This document shows, in pieces, positions 35,213 to 45,829 of a stretch of 64,000 nucleotides of DNA; positions within the stretch are counted from its first letter, which is position 1, and the number at the start of each line of letters is the position of its first letter. Where the stretch lies: assembly GCF_021601385.1 (NCBI RefSeq), contig NZ_BQHO01000003.1, positions 218,204 to 282,203 of the forward strand, in the 5' to 3' direction. Source of the stretch: Pseudomonas parasichuanensis. GTDB lineage: Bacteria > Pseudomonadota > Gammaproteobacteria > Pseudomonadales > Pseudomonadaceae. The position numbers and the translations under genes were made by a program. The notes under the pieces are model-generated. The model was not told the DNA's origin and made no database searches. It saw nothing but the letters and a program-made list of their open reading frames with translations.

Positions 35213-35312
35213 GGGGCCGCTGCGCCCCCCTTCGCGGGTAAACCCGCTCCTACAGGGATACGCGAGACCTGTGGGAGCGGGTTTACCCGCGAAGGGGCGC
35301 ACAGCGGCCCCA
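35213..35312. repeat. Long near-perfect REP inverted repeat
   Basis: About 45 bp on the left (TTGGGGCCGCTGCGCCCCCC followed by a REP core) pairs with CCGCGAAGGGGCGCACAGCGGCCCCAA on the right. The pairing extends beyond the REP core into the flanks. It sits between rnhB and dnaE and ends 5 bp from the rnhB stop, so it probably terminates or stabilises the rnhB transcript. Confidence 0.88.
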
Positions 35313-35317
35313 ATGTG

Positions 35318-35941
35318 TCAGATCAACGAGCTGGAGATGCCTTCACGCGCTTCCCACGCCGCCCGCACCGGCGCGAACGAGCGCCGGTGAATCGGCGTCG
35401 GCCCAAGCCGTGCCAGTGCCTCCAGGTGCACCGGCGTCGGGTAGCCCTTGTGCCCACCGATCCCGTAGCCCGGGTAGATCAGCTCGAACGCGCTCATCTC
35501 ACGGTCACGGGTCACCTTGGCCAGGATCGACGCGGCAGCAATGGCCGGCACCTGGGAGTCTCCCTTGACCACCGGCGCCGCTGGCACCGACAGTTTCGGG
35601 CAGCGGTTGCCATCGATCAGCGCCAGTTTAGGCGTGACGTGCAAACCCTCGACCGCGCGCTGCATGGCCAGCATGGTGGCTTGCAGGATGTTCAGGCGGT
35701 CGATTTCCTCGACCTCGGCACGAGCGATGCAGAAGCTCAGGGCTTTCTCGCAGATCTCGTCGAACAACGCCTCGCGCTTGGCTTCGGTGAGTTTCTTCGA
35801 GTCGTTCAGGCCAAGGATCGGACGCTGCGGGTCGAGGATCACCGCTGCAGTGACCACCGCGCCGCACAGCGGGCCGCGGCCGACTTCGTCGACACCGGCG
35901 ACCAGGTCCTCGACCAGGTTGAAATCCAGTCCCATCTGCAT
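35318..35941 (-). CDS. rnhB: Ribonuclease HII
   Basis: 207 residues. It cuts the RNA strand at ribonucleotides embedded in DNA. The catalytic DEVGRG block is at about 18-23 ([17 protein letters not shown]), with [11 protein letters not shown] (about 41-51), the metal-binding Asp in [10 protein letters not shown] and the final Asp region in [13 protein letters not shown] (about 138-150). It follows lpxB by 1 bp, the usual lpxA-lpxB-rnhB-dnaE order. Confidence 0.97.
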   Translation of the reverse strand: MQMGLDFNLVEDLVAGVDEVGRGPLCGAVVTAAVILDPQRPILGLNDSKKLTEAKREALFDEICEKALSFCIARAEVEEIDRLNILQATMLAMQRAVEGLHVTPKLALIDGNRCPKLSVPAAPVVKGDSQVPAIAAASILAKVTRDREMSAFELIYPGYGIGGHKGYPTPVHLEALARLGPTPIHRRSFAPVRAAWEAREGISSSLI

Positions 35942-35942
35942 G

Positions 35943-37070
35943 TCAGCGGTCCTTCAACAGGGCAAGCACCGCGTCAGCCGCCTGATTGGAGGCGTCGCGG
36001 CGCAGGGTACGGTGGATCTGGTCGAAGCTTTCGGTCTGCTGCGAGCCATCCTTGACCAGCGGCGCCAGGGTCTGGGCCAGGGCTTCGCTGGTGGCGGCGT
36101 CCTGCAGCAACTCCGGCACCAGCAGGCGCTGGGCCAGCAGGTTGGGCAGCGATACGTAGGGGCTTTTGACCATGCGTTTGAGGATCCAGTACGTCAGCGG
36201 CGCCAGGCGATAAGCCACCACCATCGGGCGCTTGTACAGCATCGCCTCCAGCGTGGCAGTACCGGACGCGATGAGCACCGCGTCGCAGGCCGCCAGGGCC
36301 GTGTGCGACTGGCCGTCCAGCAGGGTCAACGGCAGCTCGCGCCCGGCGAGCATCTGCTCGATCTGGGCACGCCGCGCGGCATTGGCGCAGGGCAGCACGA
36401 AGCGCACGCCCGGCAGCAAATCGACCAGACGCTGGGCGGCCTCAAGGAACAGTGCGCCCAGGCGCCCTACTTCGCCGCCACGGCTGCCCGGCATCAGCGC
36501 CACCACTGGCCCGTCGGCCAGCCCAAGTTCGTTGCGGGCTGCAGCGCGATCTGCATCCAGCGGGATGGTGTCGGCCAGCGGATGGCCGACGAAACGCACC
36601 GGCACGCCCTGCTCTTCATAGAAGCGTGCCTCGAAGGGCAGCAGGGTCAGCATCAAGTCGCAGCCTTCGCGAATCTTCAGCACGCGCTTCTGCCGCCAGG
36701 CCCATACCGATGGGCTGACGTAGTGCACGGTCTTGATTCCGGCCTGGCGCAGCTTGAGCTCGATGTTGAGGGTGAAGTCGGGGGCATCGATGCCGATGAA
36801 CACGTCGGGCCGTTCATCGATCAGCGTCTGGATCAGCAGCTTGCGTCGCTTGAGCAGCTCGCGCAGGCGCCCCAGCACTTCGACCAGGCCCATCACCGCC
36901 AGGCGCTCCATGGGGAAGTAGGAGACCATGCCTTCGGCTTCCATCAAGGGCCCACCCACACCGATGAAGCGTACATCGGGGTGGCGGGCCTTGATGGCGC
37001 GCATCAGGCCGGAGCCGAGGATATCGCCGCTGGCCTCACCCGCGACCAGCGCAACACAGAGTTGGGCCAT
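35943..37070 (-). CDS. lpxB: Lipid-A-disaccharide synthase
   Basis: 375 residues, a GT-B glycosyltransferase (family GT19) that joins UDP-diacylglucosamine and lipid X. Recognisable features are [20 protein letters not shown] (about 7-26), [21 protein letters not shown] (fewer than the usual substitutions), [14 protein letters not shown]-like [18 protein letters not shown] (about 118-135), and [14 protein letters not shown] (about 192-205). It lies 1 bp from lpxA and 1 bp from rnhB. Confidence 0.97.
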   Translation of the reverse strand: MAQLCVALVAGEASGDILGSGLMRAIKARHPDVRFIGVGGPLMEAEGMVSYFPMERLAVMGLVEVLGRLRELLKRRKLLIQTLIDERPDVFIGIDAPDFTLNIELKLRQAGIKTVHYVSPSVWAWRQKRVLKIREGCDLMLTLLPFEARFYEEQGVPVRFVGHPLADTIPLDADRAAARNELGLADGPVVALMPGSRGGEVGRLGALFLEAAQRLVDLLPGVRFVLPCANAARRAQIEQMLAGRELPLTLLDGQSHTALAACDAVLIASGTATLEAMLYKRPMVVAYRLAPLTYWILKRMVKSPYVSLPNLLAQRLLVPELLQDAATSEALAQTLAPLVKDGSQQTESFDQIHRTLRRDASNQAADAVLALLKDR

Positions 37071-37071
37071 G

Positions 37072-37848
37072 TCAGCGGGTGATGCCGCGGGCGGAATCGA
37101 CGATCGACTTGCGGAACACTTCGACCTCAGGGAACTGGCCGGCCAATTCCTCGAGTTCCTTCAGCGCTTCTTCGACGGTCAGCCCCTGGCGATAGACCAC
37201 CTTGTAGGCGCGGCGCAGGGCATGCAGCACTTCGTCGCTGAAACCGCGACGGCGCAGGCCTTCGAAGTTCATGCTGCGGGCCTCGGCCGGGCTGCCGAAT
37301 ACCGTGACGAAGGCCGGGACGTCCTTGCCGATCGCCGTCCCCATGCCGGAAAAGGCGTGGGCACCGATGTGGCAGTACTGGTGCACCAGCGTATAGCCGG
37401 AGAGGATCGCCCAATCGCCCACATGCACATGCCCGGCCAACGCGGTGTTATTGACCAGGATGCAGTGGTTGCCGATCACGCTGTCGTGGCCGATATGCGC
37501 ATAAGCCATGATCAGGTTGTGGTCGCCCAGGGTGGTTTCCGAGCGGTCCTGTACGGTACCGCGATGGATGGTGACACCCTCACGGATCACATTGTGATCA
37601 CCGATCACCAGGCGGGTGAGTTCACCCTTGTATTTCAGGTCCGGGGTGTCTTCACCGATGGAGCTGAACTGGTAGATACGGTTGTGCTTGCCAATGCGGG
37701 TAGGCCCCTTGAGCACCACGTGAGGACCAATGACGGTACCCTCGCCGATCTCTACATCAGGGCCTACGATCGACCAAGGGCCGACCTCGACGCCGTCGGC
37801 CAGCTTGGCCGAAGGGTCGATGATCGCCCGAGGGTCAATCGAATTCAT
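37072..37848 (-). CDS. lpxA: UDP-N-acetylglucosamine acyltransferase LpxA
   Basis: 258 residues from [19 protein letters not shown], the family start rather than an ATG 18 bp upstream. It performs the first step of lipid A synthesis. The left-handed beta-helix of hexapeptide repeats spans about 3-190 (e.g. [15 protein letters not shown]), with the catalytic His in [18 protein letters not shown] (about 115-132). A helical C-terminal domain follows. The start overlaps the fabZ stop by 4 bp. Confidence 0.97.
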   Translation of the reverse strand: MNSIDPRAIIDPSAKLADGVEVGPWSIVGPDVEIGEGTVIGPHVVLKGPTRIGKHNRIYQFSSIGEDTPDLKYKGELTRLVIGDHNVIREGVTIHRGTVQDRSETTLGDHNLIMAYAHIGHDSVIGNHCILVNNTALAGHVHVGDWAILSGYTLVHQYCHIGAHAFSGMGTAIGKDVPAFVTVFGSPAEARSMNFEGLRRRGFSDEVLHALRRAYKVVYRQGLTVEEALKELEELAGQFPEVEVFRKSIVDSARGITR

Positions 37849-38285
37849 AGGGACTGTTCCGCGCAAGTGATTTCTGCCGAGCAGACGGCCTTGCCGTCAA
37901 CCAGTGCACGGCATTCGAACTTCCAGATCATGCGCTTGCGGCTGATGAATTTGGCTTCCAGCACCAGCTGGTCGCCCGGCAGTACCGGCTGACGGAAGCG
38001 CAGCTTGTCGGAACCGACGAAGTAGTACAGGGTGCCATCAGCCGGTTTGGCGTCGAGCATCTTGAAACCGAGAATCCCGGCCGCCTGGGCCATGGCCTCG
38101 ATGATCAGCACGCCCGGCATGATCGGGTGCTGCGGGAAATGGCCGTTGAAGAACGGCTCGTTGATGCTGACATTCTTGTAGGCACGAATGCTCTGGGCCT
38201 CGAAGTCCAGATCCGTCACCCGGTCCACCAGCAGGAACGGGTAACGGTGAGGCAGGTATTCGCGAATCTCGTTGATGTCCATCAT
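37845..38285 (-). CDS. fabZ: (3R)-hydroxyacyl-ACP dehydratase FabZ
   Basis: 146 residues from [21 protein letters not shown] longer open frame upstream is rejected because it departs from the family. The hot-dog fold active-site His is in [20 protein letters not shown] (H about 50) and Glu in the same helix. It provides unsaturated acyl-ACP intermediates and competes with LpxA/LpxD for hydroxyacyl-ACP, hence the shared operon. A 114-bp gap separates it from lpxD. Confidence 0.97.
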   Translation of the reverse strand: MMDINEIREYLPHRYPFLLVDRVTDLDFEAQSIRAYKNVSINEPFFNGHFPQHPIMPGVLIIEAMAQAAGILGFKMLDAKPADGTLYYFVGSDKLRFRQPVLPGDQLVLEAKFISRKRMIWKFECRALVDGKAVCSAEITCAEQSL

Positions 38286-38399
38286 TTCGGGGGGAAGCCT
38301 GTAATAAGAATAGGGAGCGCAGGTGCTGACCACACGCTCCTTTTGCAGATCCAAAGAGGAGCCAGCTAGCGATTGTGAACGCTTGCTCAGAAAAAGCCA

Positions 38400-39455
38400 T
38401 TAGCCTTCTGATGTCGGCTGGCCACCTGAGGTCACTGTATCGACTTGTTTTTCCAGCTGCTGCAGGCGCTTGGCCATTTCGTCCAACTGGCGAATCCGCG
38501 CGGCACTCTTGCGCCAGTCAGCCAGTGGTTGCATGGCCGTGCCAGAAGAATAGCCGCCCGGCTCGGTAATCGAACGGGTGACCATGGTCATACCGGAAAC
38601 GAACACGTTGTCGCACACGTCAATGTGCCCGACCATGCCGACGCCGCCGGCAATCATGCAATGCTTGCCGATCTTGGTGCTGCCGGAAATACCGACACAA
38701 GCCGCCATCGCGGTGTGGTCACCGACCTGCACGTTGTGGGCGATCTGGATCTGGTTGTCGAGCTTGACGCCGTTGCCGATCAGGGTGTCCGACAGCGCGC
38801 CGCGGTCGACGGCGGTGTTCACGCCAATCTCCACGTCATCGCCCAGCGTCACGCCACCGATCTGGGCAATCTTCTGCCACACGCCCTTCTCGTTGGCGAA
38901 GCCGAAGCCCTCGCCACCGATCACGGCGCCAGACTGGATGACCACACGCTTGCCGATAGTCACGTCGTGATACAGCGTGACCCGCGGTGCAAGCCAACCG
39001 CCCTCACCGATGACGCAACGGGCGCCGATGAAGCAGTGCGCCCCCACCGACACGTTCGCGCCGATGCGAGCACCGGCCTCGATCACCGCGAACGGGCCGA
39101 TGCTGGCGCTGGTGTCCACCTGGGCGTCCTCGGCTACCACGGCGCTGGGATGAATTCCCGCTACAGCCTTGGGTTTGCGGTCGAACAGGTGCGAAACACG
39201 GGCATAGGCCAGGTACGGATCGGGCACGATCAGTGCGTTGCCGGCAAAGGCTGCGGCATCCTCGGCCTTGAGCAGCACCGCACCGGCCTTGGCATCGTCC
39301 AGGTACTTGCGGTACTGCTTGTTGGCGAGGAAGCTCAACTGCCCGGGCCCGGCCTCCTGCAAGGTGGCCAGCCCGCTGATCTGCAGCGCCTCGGGGCCTT
39401 TGAGCTCTGCCCCGAGGGCCTCGGCCAGCTGGCCGAGCGTCATGGTCAGGGTCAT
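38400..39455 (-). CDS. lpxD: UDP-3-O-(hydroxyacyl)glucosamine N-acyltransferase LpxD
   Basis: 351 residues. The N-terminal uridine-binding domain ([20 protein letters not shown]) is followed by a hexapeptide beta-helix (about 100-310). The catalytic His lies in [20 protein letters not shown] (about 232-251), followed by [13 protein letters not shown]-terminal helix completes the trimer. It adds the N-linked acyl chain after LpxC. The gene follows skp after 1 bp. Confidence 0.97.
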   Translation of the reverse strand: MTLTMTLGQLAEALGAELKGPEALQISGLATLQEAGPGQLSFLANKQYRKYLDDAKAGAVLLKAEDAAAFAGNALIVPDPYLAYARVSHLFDRKPKAVAGIHPSAVVAEDAQVDTSASIGPFAVIEAGARIGANVSVGAHCFIGARCVIGEGGWLAPRVTLYHDVTIGKRVVIQSGAVIGGEGFGFANEKGVWQKIAQIGGVTLGDDVEIGVNTAVDRGALSDTLIGNGVKLDNQIQIAHNVQVGDHTAMAACVGISGSTKIGKHCMIAGGVGMVGHIDVCDNVFVSGMTMVTRSITEPGGYSSGTAMQPLADWRKSAARIRQLDEMAKRLQQLEKQVDTVTSGGQPTSEG

Positions 39456-39456
39456 A

Positions 39457-39960
39457 TCAACGGGCTTGGTTCATGCGCTCGATGACCTGGCGGGTGATGT
39501 CGTACTGCGGTTTGACATCGATGACCGCGCCACGCTCGAGCACCAGATCAAAGCCACCCTTCTTGATCACTTCCTCGACAGCGCCGTCCAGCTTCGGCTT
39601 GAGCTGCTTGAGCATGTCGCGGTCGGCCACGGCCTTGGCTTCGTTGAGTTCCTTGGACTGGAACTGGAAGTCACGGGCCTTCTGCTTGAATTCGAGCTCC
39701 AGGCGCTCACGCTCAGGCTGAGCCATCTTGTCGCCGCCCTTGATCAGGCGGTCCTGGATGCCTTTGGCGCTGCTTTCCAGGCCCTTGAGCTTGGTCAGTT
39801 GCGGGCCGAACTTCTTCTCGGCGTCAACGGCGTACTTCTTGGCCGCGTCGGACTCGAGCAGGGCCATCTGATAGTTCAGCACGGCAACCTTCATTTCGGC
39901 GAAAGCCGGGGTGGCGACCAGCGCCGCAGCCACGAGGGCCAGTTGGGTCAACTTACGCAC
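39457..39960 (-). CDS. skp: Periplasmic chaperone Skp/OmpH
   Basis: 167 residues with a Sec signal peptide ([21 protein letters not shown]) and the OmpH family core: [20 protein letters not shown], then a long charged helical arm region (about 55-115, [15 protein letters not shown]). It ends [19 protein letters not shown]. Skp trimers hold unfolded outer-membrane proteins on the way to BamA, encoded immediately upstream. Confidence 0.95.
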   Translation of the reverse strand: MRKLTQLALVAAALVATPAFAEMKVAVLNYQMALLESDAAKKYAVDAEKKFGPQLTKLKGLESSAKGIQDRLIKGGDKMAQPERERLELEFKQKARDFQFQSKELNEAKAVADRDMLKQLKPKLDGAVEEVIKKGGFDLVLERGAVIDVKPQYDITRQVIERMNQAR

Positions 39961-40004
39961 GATGCACTCCTGGATAAACCGTTGTCGTTATGCAAGGGCC
40001 GACC

Positions 40005-42365
40005 TTAGAAGGTCTGGCCCAGAGAGAATTGGAACACCTGGGTATCGGCGTTGTCCGGCTTCTTGACCGGCATCGCCAGGCTGAAGCTCAACGGGCCCAG
40101 CGCGGTGATCCAGGTCACACCCAGGCCAACGGAGCTGGCCATGTCGGAGAAGCCGACCTTCGAGCAATCCGGCTTGGAGCCGCAATTGGTGTCGAATACG
40201 TTACCCACATCCCAGAACACGGAGGTGCGCAGGGAGCGCTGGTCCTTGACGAACGGCAGCGGGAACAGCAGTTCTACACCACCCTGCACCAGTACGTTGC
40301 CACCGAACGGCAGCGGATCCTGGTCCGGGTCGGCGATGGTGCCTTGGTTGCCCGTAACGGCTGCACCACGGCTTGGCGTGCTGCGCGGCCCCAGGCTGCT
40401 GTCCTTGAAACCGCGCACGGAGTTGAAACCACCGGCGTAATAGTTCTCGTAGAACGGCAGGCCCGACGTGCTGCCGAAGCCATCACCATAGCCCAGCTCG
40501 GTGTGCAGGCGCAGGGTATAGTCGTTGTTGATTGGCTTGAACAGCTGGCCGCGGTAGTCGAGCTTGTAGAACGACAGGTCGCTGCCCGGCACGGTGGTTT
40601 CCAGGGTCAGGCTTTGCGAGTGACCACGGGTTGCCAGCACACCTTTGTTCAGGGTCGATTCGGACCAGCCGATCGAGGCCTTGAAGTTGAGGAAGCTGTC
40701 ACCCTCGTCCTGGATGAACTTGAAGATCTCGTCCACGGTGTAACGGCCGGTCTTGAGCTTGTCCTGCTGCACGGTCAGGCCGTAGGTCAGGCGCGAAGTC
40801 TCGCTGATCGGGTAGCCGAGGCTGACGCCGGCACCAAGGCTGTCGACCGCATAGCTGGCCACGTCGACGTCGAGGTCGTCGTAGTTGGTGCTGCGGTAGA
40901 AGGCGTTGTAGCCCAGGCTCACACCGTCGGCAGTGAAGTAGGGGTCAACGAAGCCGAAGTTGTAGCGGGTCTGGTATTCCGAACGGGTCAGGCCGATGGA
41001 TACCTTGTTACCGGTACCCAGGAAGTTGGTCTGGCTGATCGAACCACCCAGGATCAAACCGGCGCTCTGGGCAAAACCGACGCTGGCGGTGATCGAGCCG
41101 GAGGCCTGCTCCTCGACGCTGTAGTTGACGTCGACCTGGTCGTCGGTGCCTGGCACCGCCGGGGTCTCGACGTTGACCTCCTTGAAGAAGCCCAGGCGCT
41201 CGAGGCGGGTCTTGGACTGGTCGATCAGGTAGGTCGAAGCCCAGCCACCTTCCATCTGGCGCATTTCGCGACGCAGCACTTCGTCTTCGGTCTTGGTGTT
41301 GCCGCGGTAGTTGATGCGGTTGACGTAGGCACGCTTGCCCGGATCGACGACGAACATGATGTCGACGGTGTGATCCTGGTCGTTGGGCTGTGGCACGCCG
41401 TTGACGTTGGCGAAGGTATAGCCCTCGTTACCCAGGCGGCGGGTAATGAGGTCGGAAGTGGTGGTCATCACCTTGCGCGAGAACACCTGGCCCGGCTGTA
41501 CCAGCAACAGCGACTTGACCTGGTCTTCCGGTACCTTGAGGTCGCCGGAGAGCTTCACGTCACGGACGGTGTACTTCTCGCCTTCATTGATGTTGACGGT
41601 GATGTAGACGTGCTTCTTGTCCGGGGTGATGGACACCTGGGTGGAAGCGATATCCATGTTGATGTAGCCGCGGTCCAGGTAGTAGGAGCGCAGGCGCTCG
41701 AGGTCACCGGACAGTTTTTCGCGGGCGTACTTGTCGTCGTTCTTGAAGAACGACAGCCAGTTGGTGGTTTTCAGCTCGAACAGCTGACCCAGGGTTTCGT
41801 CATCGAAGACCGTGTTGCCGACCACGTTGATGTGCTGGATCGCAGCGACGGTGCCTTCGTTGATCTTGATCTTCAGGCCAACCCGGTTGCGCGGCTGCGG
41901 CACGACTTCGGCGTCGACTTCGGCCGAGTAGCGGCCCTGGGCCACATACTGGCGTTGCAGTTCGTTACGCACGCCTTCGAGCGTCGCACGCTGGAAGATC
42001 TCGCCTTCGGCCAGGCCCGACTGTTTCAGGCCCTTCATCAGGTCTTCGGTGCTGATGGCCTTGTTGCCTTCGATTTCGATGCTGGCAACCGACGGGCGCT
42101 CGACCACATTGATGATCAGGACATTGCCGTCGCGATTCAGCTGGATGTCCTGGAAGAAGCCGGTCTTGAACAGCGAGCGGGTGGAATCGACCAGACGGCG
42201 GTCATCGACCTGATCGCCGACGTTCAGCGGCAAGGCGCCGAACACGCTGCCGGCGGAAACCCGCTGCAGGCCGTTGACACGAATATCGGAGATGGTGAAG
42301 GACTCGGCGTGAACTTCAGCGATCATCAGTGCGGAGAGGACCGCAGTTAGCAGCAGACGTTTCAT
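40005..42365 (-). CDS. bamA: Outer membrane protein assembly factor BamA
   Basis: 786 residues. The signal peptide is about 1-20, five POTRA domains span about 23-420 (SFTISDIRVNGLQRVSAG starts POTRA1), and the C-terminal 16-strand barrel ends in the classical aromatic terminal residue (FQFSLGQTF). The VRGF-type motif of loop 6 is seen as NSVRGFKDSSLGPR (about 646-659). It folds and inserts outer-membrane proteins. It lies between rseP and skp, as in most gamma-proteobacteria. Confidence 0.98.
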   Translation of the reverse strand: MKRLLLTAVLSALMIAEVHAESFTISDIRVNGLQRVSAGSVFGALPLNVGDQVDDRRLVDSTRSLFKTGFFQDIQLNRDGNVLIINVVERPSVASIEIEGNKAISTEDLMKGLKQSGLAEGEIFQRATLEGVRNELQRQYVAQGRYSAEVDAEVVPQPRNRVGLKIKINEGTVAAIQHINVVGNTVFDDETLGQLFELKTTNWLSFFKNDDKYAREKLSGDLERLRSYYLDRGYINMDIASTQVSITPDKKHVYITVNINEGEKYTVRDVKLSGDLKVPEDQVKSLLLVQPGQVFSRKVMTTTSDLITRRLGNEGYTFANVNGVPQPNDQDHTVDIMFVVDPGKRAYVNRINYRGNTKTEDEVLRREMRQMEGGWASTYLIDQSKTRLERLGFFKEVNVETPAVPGTDDQVDVNYSVEEQASGSITASVGFAQSAGLILGGSISQTNFLGTGNKVSIGLTRSEYQTRYNFGFVDPYFTADGVSLGYNAFYRSTNYDDLDVDVASYAVDSLGAGVSLGYPISETSRLTYGLTVQQDKLKTGRYTVDEIFKFIQDEGDSFLNFKASIGWSESTLNKGVLATRGHSQSLTLETTVPGSDLSFYKLDYRGQLFKPINNDYTLRLHTELGYGDGFGSTSGLPFYENYYAGGFNSVRGFKDSSLGPRSTPSRGAAVTGNQGTIADPDQDPLPFGGNVLVQGGVELLFPLPFVKDQRSLRTSVFWDVGNVFDTNCGSKPDCSKVGFSDMASSVGLGVTWITALGPLSFSLAMPVKKPDNADTQVFQFSLGQTF

Positions 42366-42440
42366 GAAGTCCTTTTATTCCAACTGGCAATAAACAACCC
42401 GCCGCGATGAGGCAGCAGGTTTCGCGATTGAGCGAAGCTT

Positions 42441-43793
42441 TTATAGTCGACCCAGATCGTTGATCAGGGCGAGCAACATCACCCCTATGACCAAACTGAT
42501 ACCGATCTGGACCCCCCAACCCTGCACCCGATCCGAGAGCGGACGACCGCGCGCCCACTCGATCAGGTAAAACAGCAAATGCCCCCCATCCAGTACTGGA
42601 ATAGGCAGCAGATTCAAAACCCCCAGGCTTATGCTCAGGTAGGCCAGGAAATTCAGGAAATCCCCAACGCCCGACTGGGCTGAAGCGCCCGCCACTTTAG
42701 CAATGGTTATCGGTCCGCTCAAGTTTTTTACCGAGAGCTCCCCGAACAGCATTTTCTTCAGCGATTCAAGGGTCAGGACGCTCATGCTCCAGGTCCGCGA
42801 CAGCCCCTCGCCAACGGCTTCCAGCGGCCCATAGCTGACCTCGCGGAGCATCTCAGACGGCCATTGCGCGCCTTTCACACCTGCGCCCAGATAACCGCCG
42901 GCCGCCTGCCCCTCACCCTTGCGCGCCAGGGTTACCGGCACATCCAACTGCGCACCGTCTCGTTCGATGCGCAAACCGACCTTTTGTTCAGGGCGGGCGC
43001 GAACGGCATCGACCACCTGCTGCCAGTCGCTCAATGCCACACCATCGAGGGCCAGCAATTTGTCGCCGGTCTTGAGCCCAGCCGCTGCGGCAGGGCCCTT
43101 GGGATCGATCTCGGCCAGCACCGGCGTCACCGCCGGGCGCCACGGGCGCAGGCCCAGTGACTGGATCGGGTCGGGCTCATCGACGCCCTTGAGCCAATGG
43201 CTCAGCTGGATATCACGCTGCTGCGGGGCGGTTGCGCCTTCATCGAGCACGCCGATGCGCAGGGTGCCGCTCTCGCCCAGGCGCCGCACCAACTGCAGGT
43301 TGACCGCCGACCAGCCATTGGTCGCCTCACCGTCAACCGACACTATTTCCTGACCAACGCTCAAGCCAGCGACTGCCGCCAGGCTGCCGGACTCGACCGC
43401 ACCAATGACCGGGCGCACCTGCTGGGTGCCGAGCATGGCAATGACCCAGAAGAACACAATGGCGAGCAGGAAGTTGGCGATGGGGCCGGCGGCAACGATG
43501 GCGATGCGCTGGCGCACCGACTTGCGATTGAACGATTGCTCGATCAGCGCTGGCGGCACCTCGCCCTCACGCTCGTCGAGCATCTTGACGTAGCCACCCA
43601 AGGGGATGGCCGCCACCACGAACTCGGTGCCCTGCTTGTCATGCCAGCGCAACAACGGCGTGCCAAAGCCTACCGAGAAGCGCAGCACCTTGACACCACA
43701 GCGCCGTGCCACCCAGAAGTGACCGAACTCGTGAAAGGTGACCAGCACACCCAATGCCACCAGGGTGCCAACAATCATGTACAGCGCAGTCAT
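42441..43793 (-). CDS. rseP: Site-2 protease RseP
   Basis: A 450-residue intramembrane zinc metalloprotease. The zinc motif HEFGH is at 21-25 in the first membrane helix, and the third ligand is in VLDGGHLLFYLIEW (about 395-410). Two PDZ domains lie between (VIGAVESGSLAAVAGLSVGQ; AEIDPKGPAAAAGLKTGDKL). Four membrane segments are visible. It cuts anti-sigma factors such as MucA/RseA in the envelope-stress pathway (AlgU), which also controls bamA and skp in many species. dxr lies 33 bp upstream. Confidence 0.97.
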   Translation of the reverse strand: MTALYMIVGTLVALGVLVTFHEFGHFWVARRCGVKVLRFSVGFGTPLLRWHDKQGTEFVVAAIPLGGYVKMLDEREGEVPPALIEQSFNRKSVRQRIAIVAAGPIANFLLAIVFFWVIAMLGTQQVRPVIGAVESGSLAAVAGLSVGQEIVSVDGEATNGWSAVNLQLVRRLGESGTLRIGVLDEGATAPQQRDIQLSHWLKGVDEPDPIQSLGLRPWRPAVTPVLAEIDPKGPAAAAGLKTGDKLLALDGVALSDWQQVVDAVRARPEQKVGLRIERDGAQLDVPVTLARKGEGQAAGGYLGAGVKGAQWPSEMLREVSYGPLEAVGEGLSRTWSMSVLTLESLKKMLFGELSVKNLSGPITIAKVAGASAQSGVGDFLNFLAYLSISLGVLNLLPIPVLDGGHLLFYLIEWARGRPLSDRVQGWGVQIGISLVIGVMLLALINDLGRL

Positions 43794-43826
43794 GTGCTAT
43801 CTCCGCAAGACGTTCGGTACTACCGC

Positions 43827-45017
43827 TCAGCGGCCGTGGCGCCTCAGCCACTCACGGGACAGCTCCCGCGCACGCTGATCGGCGGCGAACACCGCATCGA
43901 GCGTTGCAACTGGCACCACAGGCTCCCGGTCGAGCACCTGTTCGATCATACCCGCGATTTCCGGGAAGCGGATACGCCGCGCCAGGAACGCGTCCACCGC
44001 CACTTCGTTGGCGGCATTGAGCACCGCGGGTGCACTGTTGCCCGCCTCGGCAGCCTGACGTGCCAGGCGCAGACAAGGGAAGCGCTGTTCGTCGGGGGCC
44101 TGGAAATCCAGACGGGCGATGGCGAACAGGTCCAGTGGCGCAACCCCCGAATCGATACGTTCCGGCCAGGCCAGCGCGTTGGCGATCGGGGTGCGCATGT
44201 CCGGGTTGCCCAGTTGGGCGAGCACCGAGCCGTCGACATAGTCGACCAGCGAATGAATCACGCTTTGCGGGTGCACCACCACCTCCACGGTCGCAGGCGC
44301 TGTATTGAACAGCCAGCAGGCCTCGATCAGCTCCAGGCCCTTGTTCATCATGCTGGCCGAGTCGACCGAAATCTTGCGCCCCATGGACCAGTTGGGATGG
44401 GCACAAGCTTGTTCAGGCGTGACATCGACCAGCGCCGCCGCAGGCATTTCGCGGAACGGGCCGCCCGAGGCAGTCAGCAGGATGCGCCGCACCCCCACCG
44501 CACTCAGGCCGCGGGCGTAATCGCCAGGCATGCACTGGAAGATCGCATTGTGCTCGCTGTCGATCGGCAACAACACGGCGCCACTGCGACGCACGGCGTC
44601 CATGAACAGCGCGCCGGACATCACCAGGGCTTCCTTGTTGGCCAGCAGCACTTTCTTGCCCGCCTCGACCGCCGCCAGGGTTGGACGCAAGCCAGCAGCG
44701 CCAACGATGGCCGCCATCACTGCATCCACTTCCGGCGCGGCCGCGACCTGGCACAAGCCCGCCTCGCCCTCGAGCACCTCGGTGGCGCAGCCCGCAGCAG
44801 CCAGCCCCTCGCGCAGGCGCATGGCCGATTCGGCGCTCGGCACCACGGCGAACGCCGGACGATGGCGCTCGCACAGCGCGAGCAGCTCGTCGACGCGGGA
44901 GTAGCCGGTCAGCGCGAAGACCTGATAGCGCTCGGGGTGCCGGGCAATGACATCCAGGGTACTCAGGCCGATGGAGCCGGTAGCGCCCAGTACCGTGATG
45001 CGCTGCACCACACTCAC
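43827..45017 (-). CDS. dxr: 1-deoxy-D-xylulose 5-phosphate reductoisomerase
   Basis: 396 residues from the GTG at 45017, which overlaps the cdsA stop as GTGA; a longer upstream frame would run deep into cdsA. It performs the committed step of the MEP pathway. The NADPH loop is [16 protein letters not shown] (about 8-23). The metal site is in [11 protein letters not shown] (about 150-160) and the substrate loop in SGGPFREMP. The neighbouring uppS uses the end products to make the undecaprenyl carrier. Confidence 0.96.
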   Translation of the reverse strand: MSVVQRITVLGATGSIGLSTLDVIARHPERYQVFALTGYSRVDELLALCERHRPAFAVVPSAESAMRLREGLAAAGCATEVLEGEAGLCQVAAAPEVDAVMAAIVGAAGLRPTLAAVEAGKKVLLANKEALVMSGALFMDAVRRSGAVLLPIDSEHNAIFQCMPGDYARGLSAVGVRRILLTASGGPFREMPAAALVDVTPEQACAHPNWSMGRKISVDSASMMNKGLELIEACWLFNTAPATVEVVVHPQSVIHSLVDYVDGSVLAQLGNPDMRTPIANALAWPERIDSGVAPLDLFAIARLDFQAPDEQRFPCLRLARQAAEAGNSAPAVLNAANEVAVDAFLARRIRFPEIAGMIEQVLDREPVVPVATLDAVFAADQRARELSREWLRRHGR

Positions 45018-45829
45018 AGCACACCCCACTCGGCGGCCCAAAGCAGCACGGCGAACATTGGAATGGCCGCGGTCAGGCTGTCGATACGGTCAAGCACACC
45101 ACCATGGCCAGGCAGCAAATTGCTGCTGTCCTTGATCCCTTCGCGGCGCTTGAACATGCTCTCGGTCAGGTCACCGACCACCGAGGACATGACCACCACC
45201 ACCGCGCCGAGCAAGCCCAGCAGCAGCTGGCCAACGCTCCAGTCGCGGTACAGGGCGACGCCCAGGCTGATCAGCAGGCTGACGGCCAGCCCGCCATAAA
45301 CGCCTTCCCAGCTCTTGCCCGGGCTGACCTGCGGTGCCAGCTTGCGCTTGCCGAAGGCACGGCCCGAGAAATAGGCGCCGATATCGGCAGCCCAGACCAG
45401 CACCATGACCGCCAGGATCAGCCAGTTGCCCTGCGGCCAGTGCTTGAGCAGCACCAGCCCTTGCCAGGCCGGCAACAGGATCAGCAGGCCGATCAGCAGA
45501 CGGCAGGCGGCACTGGCCCACAACTCGTTGCTGCGCGGATAGGTCAGCACCAGCCAGGTGGCCAGCGCCCACCAGATCACCGAGGCACCCAACACCCAGG
45601 GCGCAAGGTCGGGCATGAGGTAGAGCAGCATCAGCGCGCCAGCGACCACCGCGGCATAGGCAATGCGCAACGGCTGGGCCACCAGCCCGGCCAGGCGCGC
45701 CCACTCCCAGGCACCCAGCGTGACCACGAAGCCGATGAACAAGGCGAAATCCCCACCGTTGAGCAGGAAGAAACCACCCAGCGCGACCGGCAACAGGATC
45801 AGCGCAGTAATGATGCGTTGTTTAAGCAT
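45014..45829 (-). CDS. cdsA: Phosphatidate cytidylyltransferase
   Basis: A 271-residue membrane protein making CDP-diacylglycerol from phosphatidate and CTP. It has several membrane segments (about eight) from the N-terminus ([18 protein letters not shown]). The signature near the C-terminus is [20 protein letters not shown] followed by [15 protein letters not shown] (about 210-245). Its ATG overlaps the uppS stop by 1 bp and its stop overlaps dxr by 4 bp. Confidence 0.97.
   Translation of the reverse strand: MLKQRIITALILLPVALGGFFLLNGGDFALFIGFVVTLGAWEWARLAGLVAQPLRIAYAAVVAGALMLLYLMPDLAPWVLGASVIWWALATWLVLTYPRSNELWASAACRLLIGLLILLPAWQGLVLLKHWPQGNWLILAVMVLVWAADIGAYFSGRAFGKRKLAPQVSPGKSWEGVYGGLAVSLLISLGVALYRDWSVGQLLLGLLGAVVVVMSSVVGDLTESMFKRREGIKDSSNLLPGHGGVLDRIDSLTAAIPMFAVLLWAAEWGVL

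Noticed and set aside
39990-42350. 786-codon plus-strand open frame
   Set aside because: Antisense of bamA; no ribosome site or recognisable domain.
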